A stretch of 64,000 bases of DNA, from contig JNEN01001269.1 in the NCBI GenBank assembly GCA_000697355.1, positions 124,001 to 188,000 of the forward strand, written 5' to 3'. A model generated the notes under the pieces. That model did no database searches. It saw only the letters and a list, made by a program, of their open reading frames with translations, and was not told the origin of the DNA. This DNA is from Syncephalastrum monosporum B8922. Taxonomy: Eukaryota; Mucoromycota; Mucoromycetes; Mucorales; Syncephalastraceae. A program made the translations under genes and the position numbers. Positions 1-11,126 of this stretch are shown here, piece after piece (the first letter of the stretch is position 1; each line of letters opens with the position of its first letter).

Positions 1-1346
1 GTGTATGGCAGAAGAAGAAAACGGGCACGATGCAACCAAAATGCATTGTAAGTAAGAGATGCTCTCTTTTGTCTCATTTGGGCAGTGTTCGGATTATTTG
101 GGGGTCGATCAGGCCAGAACAAATTACCCTTCAGCGCGTTACTGCTTTTCTCCTATCCTTCCCCCTCCGATACTGTCCACAAGCAGTTTTAACCATATTT
201 CTTTCGCATGAATGATTGAGCCAGCAGCATGCTGGGACAGAGAGTATCTGTCCATGTAACAACACGCACAGAGCAAATGAAAAAAGAAAGAAAGCATAAA
301 ATGTTTTCTCGTTTCGGTTTTCGTTCTCCTTGCTTGACATCTTACCACTTTCCCCTCCCCCCTTTTTTTCCCTTGTCTGGTTTTCCAAATTTCGTGTAGC
401 ACAGAGACATATCCCGTTGTGAATCAAGTCAGTTCATTTTGAGACAAGCTGTAAATGAAAAAAAAAACATCCACACTTTTTCGGGAGAACACGAAAACAA
501 AGGACAACAATGAACGTGTAAAATCAAGGATGGTGCGTATGACATCAAAAGTACTCGAAACCGGACTTTTTTCTGAACGGTGACTGCTGAGCATACTGTA
601 ATCTATAGAATCTCTAATTGCGCTGAGAACGGTTTTGCTGAGGAAGACGAAGAAAACAGAAAGAAGATGAGATAAAATGATGGCAGGAAGTACGTAGAGT
701 GAGTGATGCCCTGTTTGTGTATGAGCCAATATCCAGAGCACGCGGACATGACAGCCATTATGTTTAGGAGGCCACGAACACCCACTTACTATAAGGGTAG
801 ATATAGGAACAAGATGCCTAGCGATTAGCTTTCAGACCAATTCTCGATAAACTCTCGACCGGATGATGATGACGATCCAGAAGAGCCGACTGTCTGGTTT
901 AACCCTCTTCATGTAAAGAATGTATCCACACGTGATCTACAAAAAGACGATATTCCCAATCACCACCCCTATCAGCGTTGCATACAAAACCAACACTTTC
1001 TCCCTCAAACCGTGGGCGAGTAGAAAGTGAAATAAAGTGGAAAGCTTTCTGATACGTTGTAAAATTTGGGTTGACCAACAGAACACACACTTGCACAACG
1101 ACACTTTATACCACACAACATTCACTTTTTTTTATTTTCCACTTGCGACTCCTATTTTTTTTCTTGCACCTTTTTTTCTTCTTTTTCTTCCTTACTCGTG
1201 TGCCTCTTTTTTCCTCTCTCTTCTTCCTCTTTTACTTTCTTCTTTCTTCCTCTCACCACGCATACACAGTCCTCGTTTACTCACTTTAGTTCATCTCGCT
1301 TTTTCTACTTTCTGTTAATCATTCATCCACCTTCTTTGCACGCATC
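1..1346. other. Intergenic region and 5' leader of G-beta
   Basis: No gene is supported here. Short frames on both strands have no recognisable domain. From about 1125 to 1316 the plus strand is a long T/C-rich tract ending 30 nt before the G-beta start codon, which looks like a pyrimidine-rich fungal promoter/leader. Confidence 0.5.
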
Positions 1347-2701
1347 ATGAGTTCAGACCAAGCCGATGTACCTGAGCGCATAGCCGCCGCGCGACGCGAG
1401 GCTGAGGCGCTGAAAGACCGAATCAAACAGCGAAAGGAAGCACTGGCAGATTCAACATGCAAGTTGGGGATTTATACTTAATGTGTATTTCGATCTCATT
1501 ATTTTATTCTGTCAACTTTACAGTGCAGGAAATGGCCAAGGACGTCGAACCGTTGCCTCGCATCGTGATGAAGGCGCGTCGGACCCTCAAAGGACATTTG
1601 GCCAAGATCTACTCGATGCACTGGGCGTCCGACAAACGGCACGTCGTTTCTGCTTCTCAGGACGGTAAACTCATCGTCTGGGACGCTTACTCGTCCAACA
1701 AGGTCCATGCCATCCCGCTTCGCTCGTCGTGGGTCATGACATGCGCTTATGCCCCATCGGGTAACCTCGTTGCTTGCGGTGGTCTTGACAACATTTGCTC
1801 TATTTACAACTTGCGCACGCGCGACGGTCCTGCACGTCCCGCCCGTGAACTCTCGGCACATACCGGTTATTTGTCGTGCTGCCGCTTTATCAACGACCGG
1901 CAAATCTTGACAGCCTCGGGGGACAAAACCTGTATGCTGTGGGACATTGATGCAGGTGTCAAGACTGAGGAATTTGCCGATCACTCTAACGACGTGATGA
2001 GGTAAGTATTGATTTGAGAGCATTTATTTATGAAGCGAGAACGAGACAAGAATAGTGTGCGTGTGTGCGTGTGTGCGTGGGTTTGGGTGGGCCTGGCTGG
2101 ATGGGTAGGGAGTGGGTTTTAAAAAAGATGGTTACGCCCAAACAAGTGCGCCCCCTTCGCAGCCCCTCCCTCGCAGCCCCTCCCCTACTTTCGATTTGTC
2201 TCTCTCGTGCGTGTGATTTGAAAACCCCTAATATAATGAATTAGCTTGTCGCTCGGACCCAACCCCAACGTCTTTGTCACGGGCGCATGCGACTCGACCG
2301 CCAAGGTATGGGACATTCGTACCAAACGCTGCGTGCAGACCTTTGTCGGCCACGAATCGGACGTCAACGCTGTACAGTTTTTCCCCAACGGCGATGCGTT
2401 TGCGACCGGCTCCGACGACGCTTCATGCCGCCTGTTTGACCTGCGGGCCGACTGTGAGCTCGCGGTCTATTCGCATGAATCCATATTGTGCGGCATCACC
2501 TCGATCGACTTTTCCGTCTCGGGACGTCTCTTGTTTGGCGGCTACGACGATTACAACTGCAACGTGTGGGACACGCTCAAGGGCGATCGCGTCGGTGTGC
2601 TTTCAGCCCATGAGAACCGCGTTTCTTGTCTGGGTGTCGCGGGTGATGGCATGGCCCTCTGTACTGGCAGCTGGGATGCCACACTGCGCGTCTGGGCTTA
2701 A
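1347..2701 (+). CDS. Heterotrimeric G protein beta subunit
   Basis: Exons 1347-1458, 1524-2001 and 2245-2701, about 348 aa. The product is the seven-bladed WD40 beta subunit that pairs with a G-gamma and couples plasma-membrane GPCRs to MAPK and cAMP signalling. The N-terminus ([20 protein letters not shown]) is the short helix that forms the coiled coil with gamma. The repeats follow animal G-beta almost residue for residue, including [51 protein letters not shown] and [15 protein letters not shown]. Length matches the family (about 340 aa). The first intron (1459-1523) starts with GCAAGT, not GT; only this splice keeps the frame (phase 1) into [14 protein letters not shown]. The second intron is unusually long for this window (243 nt). 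Confidence 0.96.
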
Positions 2702-3303
2702 GCGCAGTACAATCTATCTCTTTTCACACAGGAAGAAAAAAAAATTCACGACAAGGACTCTGCGAAGAAAACGATATGACCAGATACACCTACGTGCAAA
2801 CACCCATTACTACCATTTTCACCGCCTATCCATCCATATTTCTCGAACACAGCACACACACACACTTGCACGAACGCAAAAACGACGATCACGATAATTT
2901 TTTCTTTTCTTTTTTTCTTTGCCCACAAGGAAAACACATCACACCAACGACGAATGCGCATCATACAACCTTTCCTCATATATCACCCTACCGCGTCCTT
3001 GCCTTCCTCACACCTCTAACGTTTTTACGCGAAATACCTGACGCACATACGCTCTCTTTTAACCTGCTTTTGCTCTCTTTTTTTTTTTTTCTCTCTCTCT
3101 CTTATTTTTATAGCTCGCCTTCACCCTTTGACTCCTGTACACTTTCATATTATTTGTCACGCACTTTTCTCTTTTTTTTTTCCCTGGGTGGACTACTATA
3201 TACCTTTTCCAAACCTAAGCTATCCCTTTTTTCTCTTCAGACATGAAGCAACAAGTGCTATAAGCGGCAGGCTAAGGATGTATTGATAAGGGATGATAAT
3301 GGA
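2702..3303. other. Intergenic region between convergent genes
   Basis: 3' flanks of the G-beta gene (+) and the next gene (-). It is AT-rich with long T/C tracts (about 2899-2932, 3060-3115, 3165-3240). I see no gene. Confidence 0.5.
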
Positions 3304-4233
3304 TCATAACACACGTCGAGGATGGGCAGCACTCGTAGTAGTAATAGTGGCGGTAGTAGTAGTACCAGTAGTGTTAGTGTTAGTGGTAGTAGTGGTAGTA
3401 GTGGTTGTTGCTATGTTAGAAGAGGATGGTTTCGGCGGCGGGAGCGGAGCAGCGAGAGGAGGATGGGTATTACTACTGGCGCTGGTAGCTGTAGGATGAC
3501 TACTATAGCCACAGCTATGAGTGCTTGCGGTGCTGCTACTACTGCTACTGCTGGTCGAGCTTGAGGCATTGTTGAACAATCGACTGAAGAAGCCTTTGGG
3601 GTGCTCTTCTGGCTGGTCCTTGACGATCAAGAGGCATTCCTGGGCAGACGAGCGGCGGTTGAGACGCGGCGGGGGCGATGGTGAATGGCGGTAGTAAGCC
3701 GAGTGGTCCGGGCTGCTTGTGTTGTGATTCATATACAGACTGGGTGGAGACGAGGAAACGACACGGCGAAAGGACTCAGCCAGCGGATCTTCGAAATGGC
3801 GTACAAACCGGTACTCGCGGTTGACCCGGTCCAGCTCCTTGGTCAGGCGCCGCATATTACTTGGGTGCTCCAAATAATCCTTGTCGTCTGCTAAAAACGA
3901 CTGTCGCTGCAGCATCAGCTTGTGCTGCGTGCGACTCATGGCAGGCGGATGGCTTGTCTGATGCTGTGGATGGAGTGGTGATTGCATGACGGCGTGGGTG
4001 GGTGTCAGCTGTGGGGTCGCGTACCGCATGTTGGGCTGGCTTTGCATATGTCGCAGTCTCGACGGCCCTTTATTATGAGCACCTGCTCGTTGCTGTCCTT
4101 TCTTTGCTGTCGCTGCTTTTTCAGCCGTAGTCGTAGGAGTGGCAGTAGGAGTGGTGGCCGTGTTGGCACTGCCTTGGGCTGCTTCGTTGGCCACCCCCAC
4201 GGCTGGGTCTGATTTTGGCAGCACGAGACTCAT
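3304..4233 (-). CDS. Hypothetical Ser/Thr/Pro-rich low-complexity protein
   Basis: A single open frame of 309 aa starting at the first in-frame ATG (4233; MSLVLPKSDPAVGV). I do not recognise the family. Most of it is disordered: an Ala/Thr-rich N-terminus, a His/Pro/Gln middle, a Ser run (about 230-250) and a C-terminal Thr/Asn run ending in AAHPRRVL. The only stretch that looks folded or conserved is around residues 105-170 (LADDKDYLEHPSNMRRL, then KELDRVNREYRFVRHFEDP), a charged probable helix. There is no signal peptide or membrane segment. Expression as protein is likely because the frame is long, starts with ATG and has a structured core, but function is unknown. It sits about 360 nt downstream of the acyl-CoA-binding gene on the same strand. 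Confidence 0.6.
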   Translation of the reverse strand: MSLVLPKSDPAVGVANEAAQGSANTATTPTATPTTTAEKAATAKKGQQRAGAHNKGPSRLRHMQSQPNMRYATPQLTPTHAVMQSPLHPQHQTSHPPAMSRTQHKLMLQRQSFLADDKDYLEHPSNMRRLTKELDRVNREYRFVRHFEDPLAESFRRVVSSSPPSLYMNHNTSSPDHSAYYRHSPSPPPRLNRRSSAQECLLIVKDQPEEHPKGFFSRLFNNASSSTSSSSSSSTASTHSCGYSSHPTATSASSNTHPPLAAPLPPPKPSSSNIATTTTTTTTTNTNTTGTTTTATITTTSAAHPRRVL

Positions 4234-4593
4234 TCGTTTAGGCAATTGTTGTTGCTGTGATTCTTCTATCCAGGTAGACAGCGCAATACCACACACGGAT
4301 ATTATTTCGAAAAGTGAAAGTGAGAAAGTAATAAAGGACGCAAAAAGTGCGCAAAAAGGGAATGAGTGGAAAAAGAAAAAGGGGACTGTCCAAAGGCATC
4401 GTTGATTTTTTTTTGTCTCCCTGACGCTTCACATGACACCAACAACAGACAGCGTGTGGTAATGTTGTGTGCGTGTGTTGCGTGTGTGTGTACGGGTGGC
4501 ATGAGTGCTCGGACAACAACAGAATGATAGCATGCTTTTCTCGTTTTCCTTTCCTTTTTTTTTTTTTTTTGGTCTGTCTTGACTTTATTCTTT
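4234..4593. other. Intergenic spacer with GT-rich microsatellite
   Basis: Gap between two tandem minus-strand genes. It contains a GTGTGCGTGTGT-type repeat near 4464-4492 and a T tract near 4555-4570. No gene seen. Confidence 0.5.
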
Positions 4594-6388
4594 TCATGCA
4601 GATAAAAGACGGAATCGGATACGCTCCAGTAATTGTCGCAGTTGATCAAGTATTACGTAGGCAATTGGGCTGCGTTTGCGATATAAAGCAATGAGCAAAA
4701 ATAGCGTCAGCAACACGTTGGCCGCTGCATGTTTGATGGCCACCTAAAACCACATACGGGTCGTGTCAGTCAATCTACTAAACAACCCAAACCCCACACG
4801 TCATACACGTACCCGGATGAAATGTCGTACGGTTTCTTTCAGGTCCGCCGCCTTGTTCCTCTTGACAGCATCCTTCTCATCCCGGTCTTGGGCTGCTGTG
4901 CCTGAGGAGACCGCATTCTGTCTTGCCTGATTGCGCCGTGTCAATTCTAGCCGTAGACCGTCGATTCGGTTGTTGAGCGCCACAATTTCGCTCTGCAAGG
5001 TATCCAGTGCACGCTTCGTGGCCGGCCCAAGAGCGACGACGGATGTGTACTGCTGCTCTGTCAGCAGAGAAGCAGGGTTGGCAGGTTGGGCTGTGGAGGG
5101 CGGACCGGTGGCGGTGACGGACGACGCGGTCGATTCGGGCGGATTGGGTGAGTGCAACCGAGGTCTTTGGACGGAGGAAGTGGTCGAGATGACGGGTGAA
5201 GGGAGCTGCACTGTCGAGACCGTGCCGGCTTCCATATCACTATGCCCATCATCTACTTTGTATTTCGTTACAGACGGGTGGGTGGTCCATGGGTTCACGT
5301 TGGGATCAATATCATCCAGCAGACGCGCGGGTGATGGAGGCACGTGTGTCTGCTGCTGCTGCTGCTGTCGCAGGTGCTGTTGTTGTTGCAGTTGTTGCTG
5401 CAGATTATATTGCTGTAGCGAGTGGTGCTGCTGAGCAGGCAAAGAGGAGGGTGTACGTACGCGTCGATAAGTGGAGGATTGGGAAGACTGGACCGACGCG
5501 CGTCGTGAGGATGGCTGTTGCAACTTATCGCCACGCACGGGAGTCATGCGTGACCGACTCGAAACGACTGACGACCGGGAACGCTGTACCTGACGCAAAT
5601 AAGCTTCCTCTTCTTCGTCTATGCTCGTGTCTATGCAAATATTTATTTTGGCTTCAATTTCTGTACGCCCACGCGTCATGTGCCCCCGAAAGTATGTCTT
5701 ACCCTCGTCCTCATCCTCATTATCATCGTCGTCTTCGTCTTCGTCTTCGTCTTCGGAAGAAGTCTCTTCGGCATCTTCGGGTATTTGTTGGTTGCCAGGC
5801 CGCATCAGGGTCAAGGCATGAACGATTTGTTGTGCTTGTGCCTTGCTCGCAGGCTTTTTGTATGCCTGTAAATTATATGCGGATCGACATGATCAGTGAG
5901 TTGTGCTTCGACTTCCTTATGTTGTGCAACCTCATGGTTTGCTGGGTATGTACCTCAATAGCCACTTTCAACAATACTTCGACGTAACGGTGTTTGGCTT
6001 CCATGCCATCCATGCCCTGGAGACGTTTCCAGGCATCCCTACGTCCAAGGACATATACGAATATCGTATCAGTCATTCCATGTTTGACGCTCGTCACACT
6101 AAATATCCATACCACTTGGCACGACCGACCACGTCAAATATACCGGGCCTTTGCGACTGCACATCGCCTGTCGCAGCTTGTTTATACAATGCATAAAGCT
6201 AATGAGGGAGAGGAGAGCTGTCAGTCGGTCACCGCGTACTAGAAATACAACAAGATAGCTACTTCAAGCTTCTGATCTTTGGTGGGCTGAAATGCAGACT
6301 GTGGAGAGAGATGCTGGACGATGTGGACAGCTTTGCGAAAGCGCTGATCCACGTAGGTATCGCTGTAATGGGGAGGAATGGTCGACAT
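4594..6388 (-). CDS. Acyl-CoA-binding protein with C-terminal membrane anchor (ACBD5-like)
   Basis: Exons in order of translation: 6388-6263, 6198-6113, 6038-5954, 5865-4813, 4743-4594; about 499 aa. Residues 10-100 form an acyl-CoA-binding (ACBP) domain: FRKAVHIVQHLSP, FQPTKDQKLELYALYKQA, RPGIFDVVGRAKWDAWKRL, with the conserved Tyr, Lys and KWDAW residues that clamp the CoA and acyl chain. Then come an acidic run, a Gln-rich region, a coiled-coil-like stretch (LDTLQSEIVALNNRIDGLRL) and a single hydrophobic helix near the end (AAANVLLTLFLLIALY) followed by a basic tail. ACBP plus coiled coil plus tail anchor is the layout of ACBD5, which sits on peroxisomes and binds very-long-chain acyl-CoA; peroxisomal location here is inference. 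A 72-nt in-frame stretch inside exon 4 could be a retained intron (see findings). Confidence 0.9.
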
Positions 6389-7680
6389 TAAGGTATATGC
6401 TTTTGTATATGTGTAATTATTATTAGTGGTGGTAATATGGAGTAATGATGTAGAAGAGAAATACAAAAAGGACGTGCAGCTGACAATTCATTCAATTCAA
6501 TTCCCAAAAATTCACAATCATCACATGCTTGCGAGACACAAAAGCTTTTATCCATCTTGTATACTTTTTATATTCCAGATAATTACACACACGCACAAAC
6601 AATGGAACATATTTTCATTCGCCTTCTCCGCTTCTTCTTGATCAGCGCAGAATTTGTAGCGAACCATCACACTCATACGCATCTATAAGCAGCAGGTCGC
6701 GCGGGGAAATATGAATTTCCAAAACGGGGCCGATCCACTTCTCGTAATAGAGTTTGAATATTAAAGAAGACCTCTAATTCTGCGTCGGGCCTTTGTTGCG
6801 GTTGTTCACTCAGTGAAAGATATCTTCTCTTTTATAGCACATTGCACACCGGCTGTTTTCAGTTGACTGTTCGGCCGAGCTTCTACAGGTCATATTTCGT
6901 AGGCACAGACCGTCAGAAAACCACTGCTTGTATCCGTAGAATGGGAAATTGTAATAAGTTCAGACTGTACTGCTTGTGTGCTCCCTCATGGAGAACGGTT
7001 GTCTTGACAGTCATTTATATAATCAAGTCACGTCCGGGACCATCCATGATGACCTGGTATAAGCCTGCTGGTTTAATGACAGATATGGGATTATGCATGA
7101 CTTAGGACATAAAAATTTTTGGAAGACGAAGACTTCAATAAAACAGCCTTCTATATAACCGGCTTATTTAGATCATATCTATAGCTTCACTAACAAAAGA
7201 TAAGACATCTGCAAGCTTTTTGGAGTCTGGTAACTTAGCTGGTCCGATATGCATAATCTTTTCTTCTTGGTTATCGTCGCTGCTCAGGAAATTAAAGGCC
7301 TCAAAGGCGAGACATTTGGGGCGAGAGCGATACAAAAAACAGCTTGGAGAAGCATTGAAGTCCCATTATGATCACTTTTATAGCAGTTGTATATACCAGC
7401 AATGTGCCATGCCAGTCCAACAGGATAGTGTGCACGTAGTGTACGATATGCTCTCGTCAGACATCGATCGAGTGGCACGTACGCGTCTTGTATTAGATAA
7501 GAGCGAAGTGAAGAACTGAGCTAGCATTGTTGATGAATGATGGCCAATTGAACAGTTTCGAGGGGAACCCTGATGGACAATGGACGACACTATCAGCGGT
7601 GCTTTTGCATACACCCGCCAACATCATGAGAGGCAAAACTGTTGCCCGCAAAAGCGCGATAATAAAAAAAGACAAATTTA
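6389..7680. other. Intergenic region, no supported gene
   Basis: About 1.3 kb between the ACBP gene and the PH-domain gene. It is AT-rich. One open stretch on the plus strand (about 7220-7519) has no ATG start and no recognisable domain. I see no other structure. Confidence 0.5.
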
Positions 7681-10550
7681 TTAGGAAGTTGCTTGCCGGT
7701 CGTCTCTTTCAGTCGAAGTGGTTTGGGCACGAAGCAAATGTTCAATAACGACTCGAATGGCCCAGACCCACTCTTGCTTTTCTTCCTGACTGCGCGCCAC
7801 GAAATGCCAGGCCTGACCATCAGGCGGCAATAGCCGCTTGCTGGTCTTGTACTGAATAACGCGTTTCTTTTTTGGGCTAAACCAGCGCCGGTGCTGTGGT
7901 TTCCACAATGTAAATACGCATGTCTCATCCGGGTCATTGCTTGCGACGCCGTCGCCAAAGATGCGCGGTGGGCGCTTGTCCATGCCCTGGTCTGTATTGT
8001 TGCGTCCACAGAGGCTCAGCGATCCCGAGTAGACGTAGCAGTCGGCAATGTCGAGAATACCCTTGAGAGTATGTTTTGCTGTGAGGAGAGGCTGGCTCGT
8101 CATCTGGGATCGCTCATACGCGTTGTAAAAGAGGAGCCACCCATTCGAGGTAAGCAGAAAAATCTTTTTTGAAAATGTGCCTCGCGCCCGTGGCTGAAAG
8201 TACATGGTGCCTGATTTCTGGCGCGAACCAAGTCTTATGAGTTTCTTTTTTCTTTTCACGCATTGCATTGATCATTTCAGGTATCCCTACCACAATATCA
8301 CGGCATTGATCAAAGACGCAGTAGCTCCAGATCCGGGTATCCCTCTCAGGCGCGCGATTAAACCATGCATGGCTATCTTCTTCTGTGGATTGGGATCGGA
8401 ACACGTCGTCCATGGTATCGCTGTAGCAATGCTTGGCGTGAATGAGCCGCACCGCTTCTTTGCGCGCCTTCCAATATATCATCAGCTTCATAAGATGATG
8501 CACCCACGCGTCGCAAGTCGCCGCGGAAGGTGCCTGCAGCTTGAGAATGACGCCACTCTCCATAATCACGTCAAAGCACGCAGTCTCGTGCGGCACCTCC
8601 GTCGAATTGCGTCGGGAAGACGAAGGTTCCTCTTGCTGGCCAGCTAGTACCGGGCTAAGGGAGTCATTGAGGCTGCTGTCGCTCGCGTTGTAGCCACCCA
8701 CAGCATTATAGTCGAGATAGCGGAATGACTTGCGCACAGACGCGATCTCGGTGAGATCAATCATGCCGGTGGCGCCAGTCAGCAGGAGGGTGCGTCGCTC
8801 GGATTCGGCGTGCGCACGTTCTGGACATGGGTCTCTTTTTACGAATTGGATGCAGTCGTCGGGCTGTTCTCGGATGGCTTCGGGTATCACATGTTTAGGA
8901 TGGTTATCGTAGATCAGATACTGATCAAAGCTGGCAAAGTAGTAGTTGCGCCTTGACAGGGTTCGTGCTGACATGGGCTTGCCCGAGAACGAGGTCAGTC
9001 GTAGCAGATAGCCCTCAATGGGCAGAGGTTCCTAAAGAGAAAAGGTGGCAACTCTTTTGAGCTCATTGGAGTGCATAATAGGGCGCATGGCAGGCGACAT
9101 ACCTTGAGAGCGGTTTCATCCTCCGTCACAACTGTGTCGGGCGTATGCTGGATATGGCGTAGTTCCAGATGATGGGTCTATGTGATACATGCCAGATGAA
9201 TATCCTGCTGATTATAAGGCAGACAATACCTGTTCGATATGCTGAGGGGAAACGACGAGATCAATGCGGCGGCGCGGCGACTCGACGGATGTTGTCCAAT
9301 GGACCCATTCTATGCGGTTTTGACGGGTCCAGCACATGCTCAGGTCTGTGCGGTCAAGCTGGGTTGTAACGAGTTTGGACCAGGTCTCATCATGCTCGAG
9401 CACGTTAAGAACGGCTTCCCGGATGCTTTCAAGGGTGATGTCGTATCGGATACTGTCATCACTGCTGCTGCCCACAGTGAGAGGCAGACGGACGCTGGTG
9501 TCCATCAGGGGAATATGCACCTCGCACCATAACGGACACGAACGACGGGCGGTGGCCGGGATGAATCGATAGAGGGCCAAGTACCATTCCTGACATAAGG
9601 TCATGGAGGGTGCTTGGAATGTAAAGGTGACAAACTCGTTCGTTTTACGGGAAGCAAAGCGCAGAGAAAAGGTGTAGTCCAAGGGCGAGACGAGCGCGAG
9701 ATGCAGCTGCTTGGCGGTCTTGAAGTCAATGCAGTGTTCCAGACGGCGTCTAGGCCAGGAGATCAGCTTATCCATGTGTTAGAAAGAGCAGAGATATAGA
9801 AGAGGATGATGATAGAAAGTGACATGGATGACTGACTTACAGGTCGTGTGTACATGCTAAGCGAGTGCGGGGTCAGGACGATTTCCATCTGACGCCAATC
9901 CTCCTTCAGCTTCCCGTACCGCGCCTCTCGTTTTGCCTTGTAACGCGTCTTTTGATCATCTGAGCCCTTGTCTCCCAACGTACGCAAGCAGAGCAAGACG
10001 CCCTCCTTCTCAGCCATCCACCCTCCCGGCTCTTCGATCGAGGGCCGAGACAAAGGTGGCAGGAAAACGGCACCCGAGCGTTGCCAAAACAGGAGGTTTG
10101 TCTTCCTATTCCTATCGTCCAGCCTGGGAAGCGGCTTATGGACGTTCGGCGAATTATCATCACCCGCACCCTCATGGCTGTCGTCAATATGATCCTCGTT
10201 ATCATTGTTTTGCGGAATGTCGTTTGGGGCTGTGTGTGCAGTGTGAAAACTGTAGGTCCCAGACGGGCTGCTCTCGCTTGCACGCGTCTCTTGGATAAAG
10301 TCTGCGATCGGTGCAGAGTGTTCTATGCCGTTTCTATACAGCCCAGCCCGCTATCAGAAAAAGGTGCCTTGTGACGAGGCTCACGAGCACTGCAAAGCGT
10401 TACTTACTCTCGCTCGTTTCCATGAGCAGCAGAAGGAGCAGGCGATCTCGGGGCTTTGAATAGGTTTGGGAGCGTGTGCTTCGTGGGTTCACCGATCAAC
10501 AGACGCTGGGCGCATTGCCGTCGATGCTCGTGGTCGTCATGCTCGGCCAT
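7681..10550 (-). CDS. Spo71-like protein with three PH-type domains
   Basis: Exons in order of translation: 10550-10408, 10333-9841, 9766-9230, 9177-9103, 9031-8291, 8217-7681; 841 aa. The N-terminal 130 residues are polar and disordered. PH-like domain 1 lies at about 155-265 (EGVLLCLRT, WRQMEIVLTPHSLSMY, FVTFTFQAPS, CQEWYLALYRF). A second is at about 420-600 (IEGYLLRLTSF, NYYFASFDQYLIYDNHP, MESGVILKLQAP, AWVHHLMKLM). The third is at about 664-830 (SGTMYFQPRARG, KIFLLTSNGWLLFY, WHFVARSQEEKQEWVWAI). Each ends in the invariant Trp-containing helix of PH domains. PH domains bind phosphoinositides or proteins at membranes. This arrangement resembles the fungal Spo71 family, which acts in spore membrane/wall formation in yeast; that assignment is from memory of domain layout. 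No membrane segment is visible. Confidence 0.85.
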
Positions 10551-11126
10551 TCTTTTGGTAAGAAGCAGTAGCAAGAATGAGGACAGCAGTACACGAAAGC
10601 AGAGTATGTACAGTAAAACAGTATGTAAGAAGGCTGAAGCCTCGCTTCTTGTCCCCGACACCCCGAAGTGGCATAAAATTGACAGCGCTGGCAATGATTA
10701 AAAATCTCGGTAAACTCTTTTTTTCTTCCCCTCGCTGACAGGTTTGGATAGTTTTTTTTTTTTTTTTTTGTTGAACTGCCAGCCAGAAAAAGAGTACTAT
10801 TTCATGCTATGCCATCTATTTCCCAGAAGTACACGACTATAATGCCCCTATAGACACGTTGTGTTATTCTTGTACATATTCATGCGACCTTTTAAGGGTA
10901 TTGCAACCAAATAAATAGCAAGGGAGCAAAGAAGCTTTTTTTTTTCATATGGTAGAGTATCAGCAAAATATAAGCAAAGGGTAAAAAAAAGGGGTTTGAT
11001 CGCTATATAGATGTACTCGTTACTATGATGTTGGCATGCCTCTTTATCAATGGTTAGATCCCGCAAAGTTCAGTCGAGAGCGGAAAGAGCGATGGAGATG
11101 CAGAAGAGAAAGAGAAGGCGCACCCA
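10551..11126. other. Intergenic region
   Basis: Spacer between two minus-strand genes. It has T tracts near 10750-10770 and A/T-rich sequence. No gene seen. Confidence 0.5.

Noticed and set aside
1499..2023. 174-aa minus-strand frame opposite G-beta
   Set aside because: Antisense shadow of a strongly conserved WD40 coding exon; no domain.
7220..7519. 99-aa plus-strand frame in the gap before the PH gene
   Set aside because: Begins with TTG, has no ATG and no recognisable motif.
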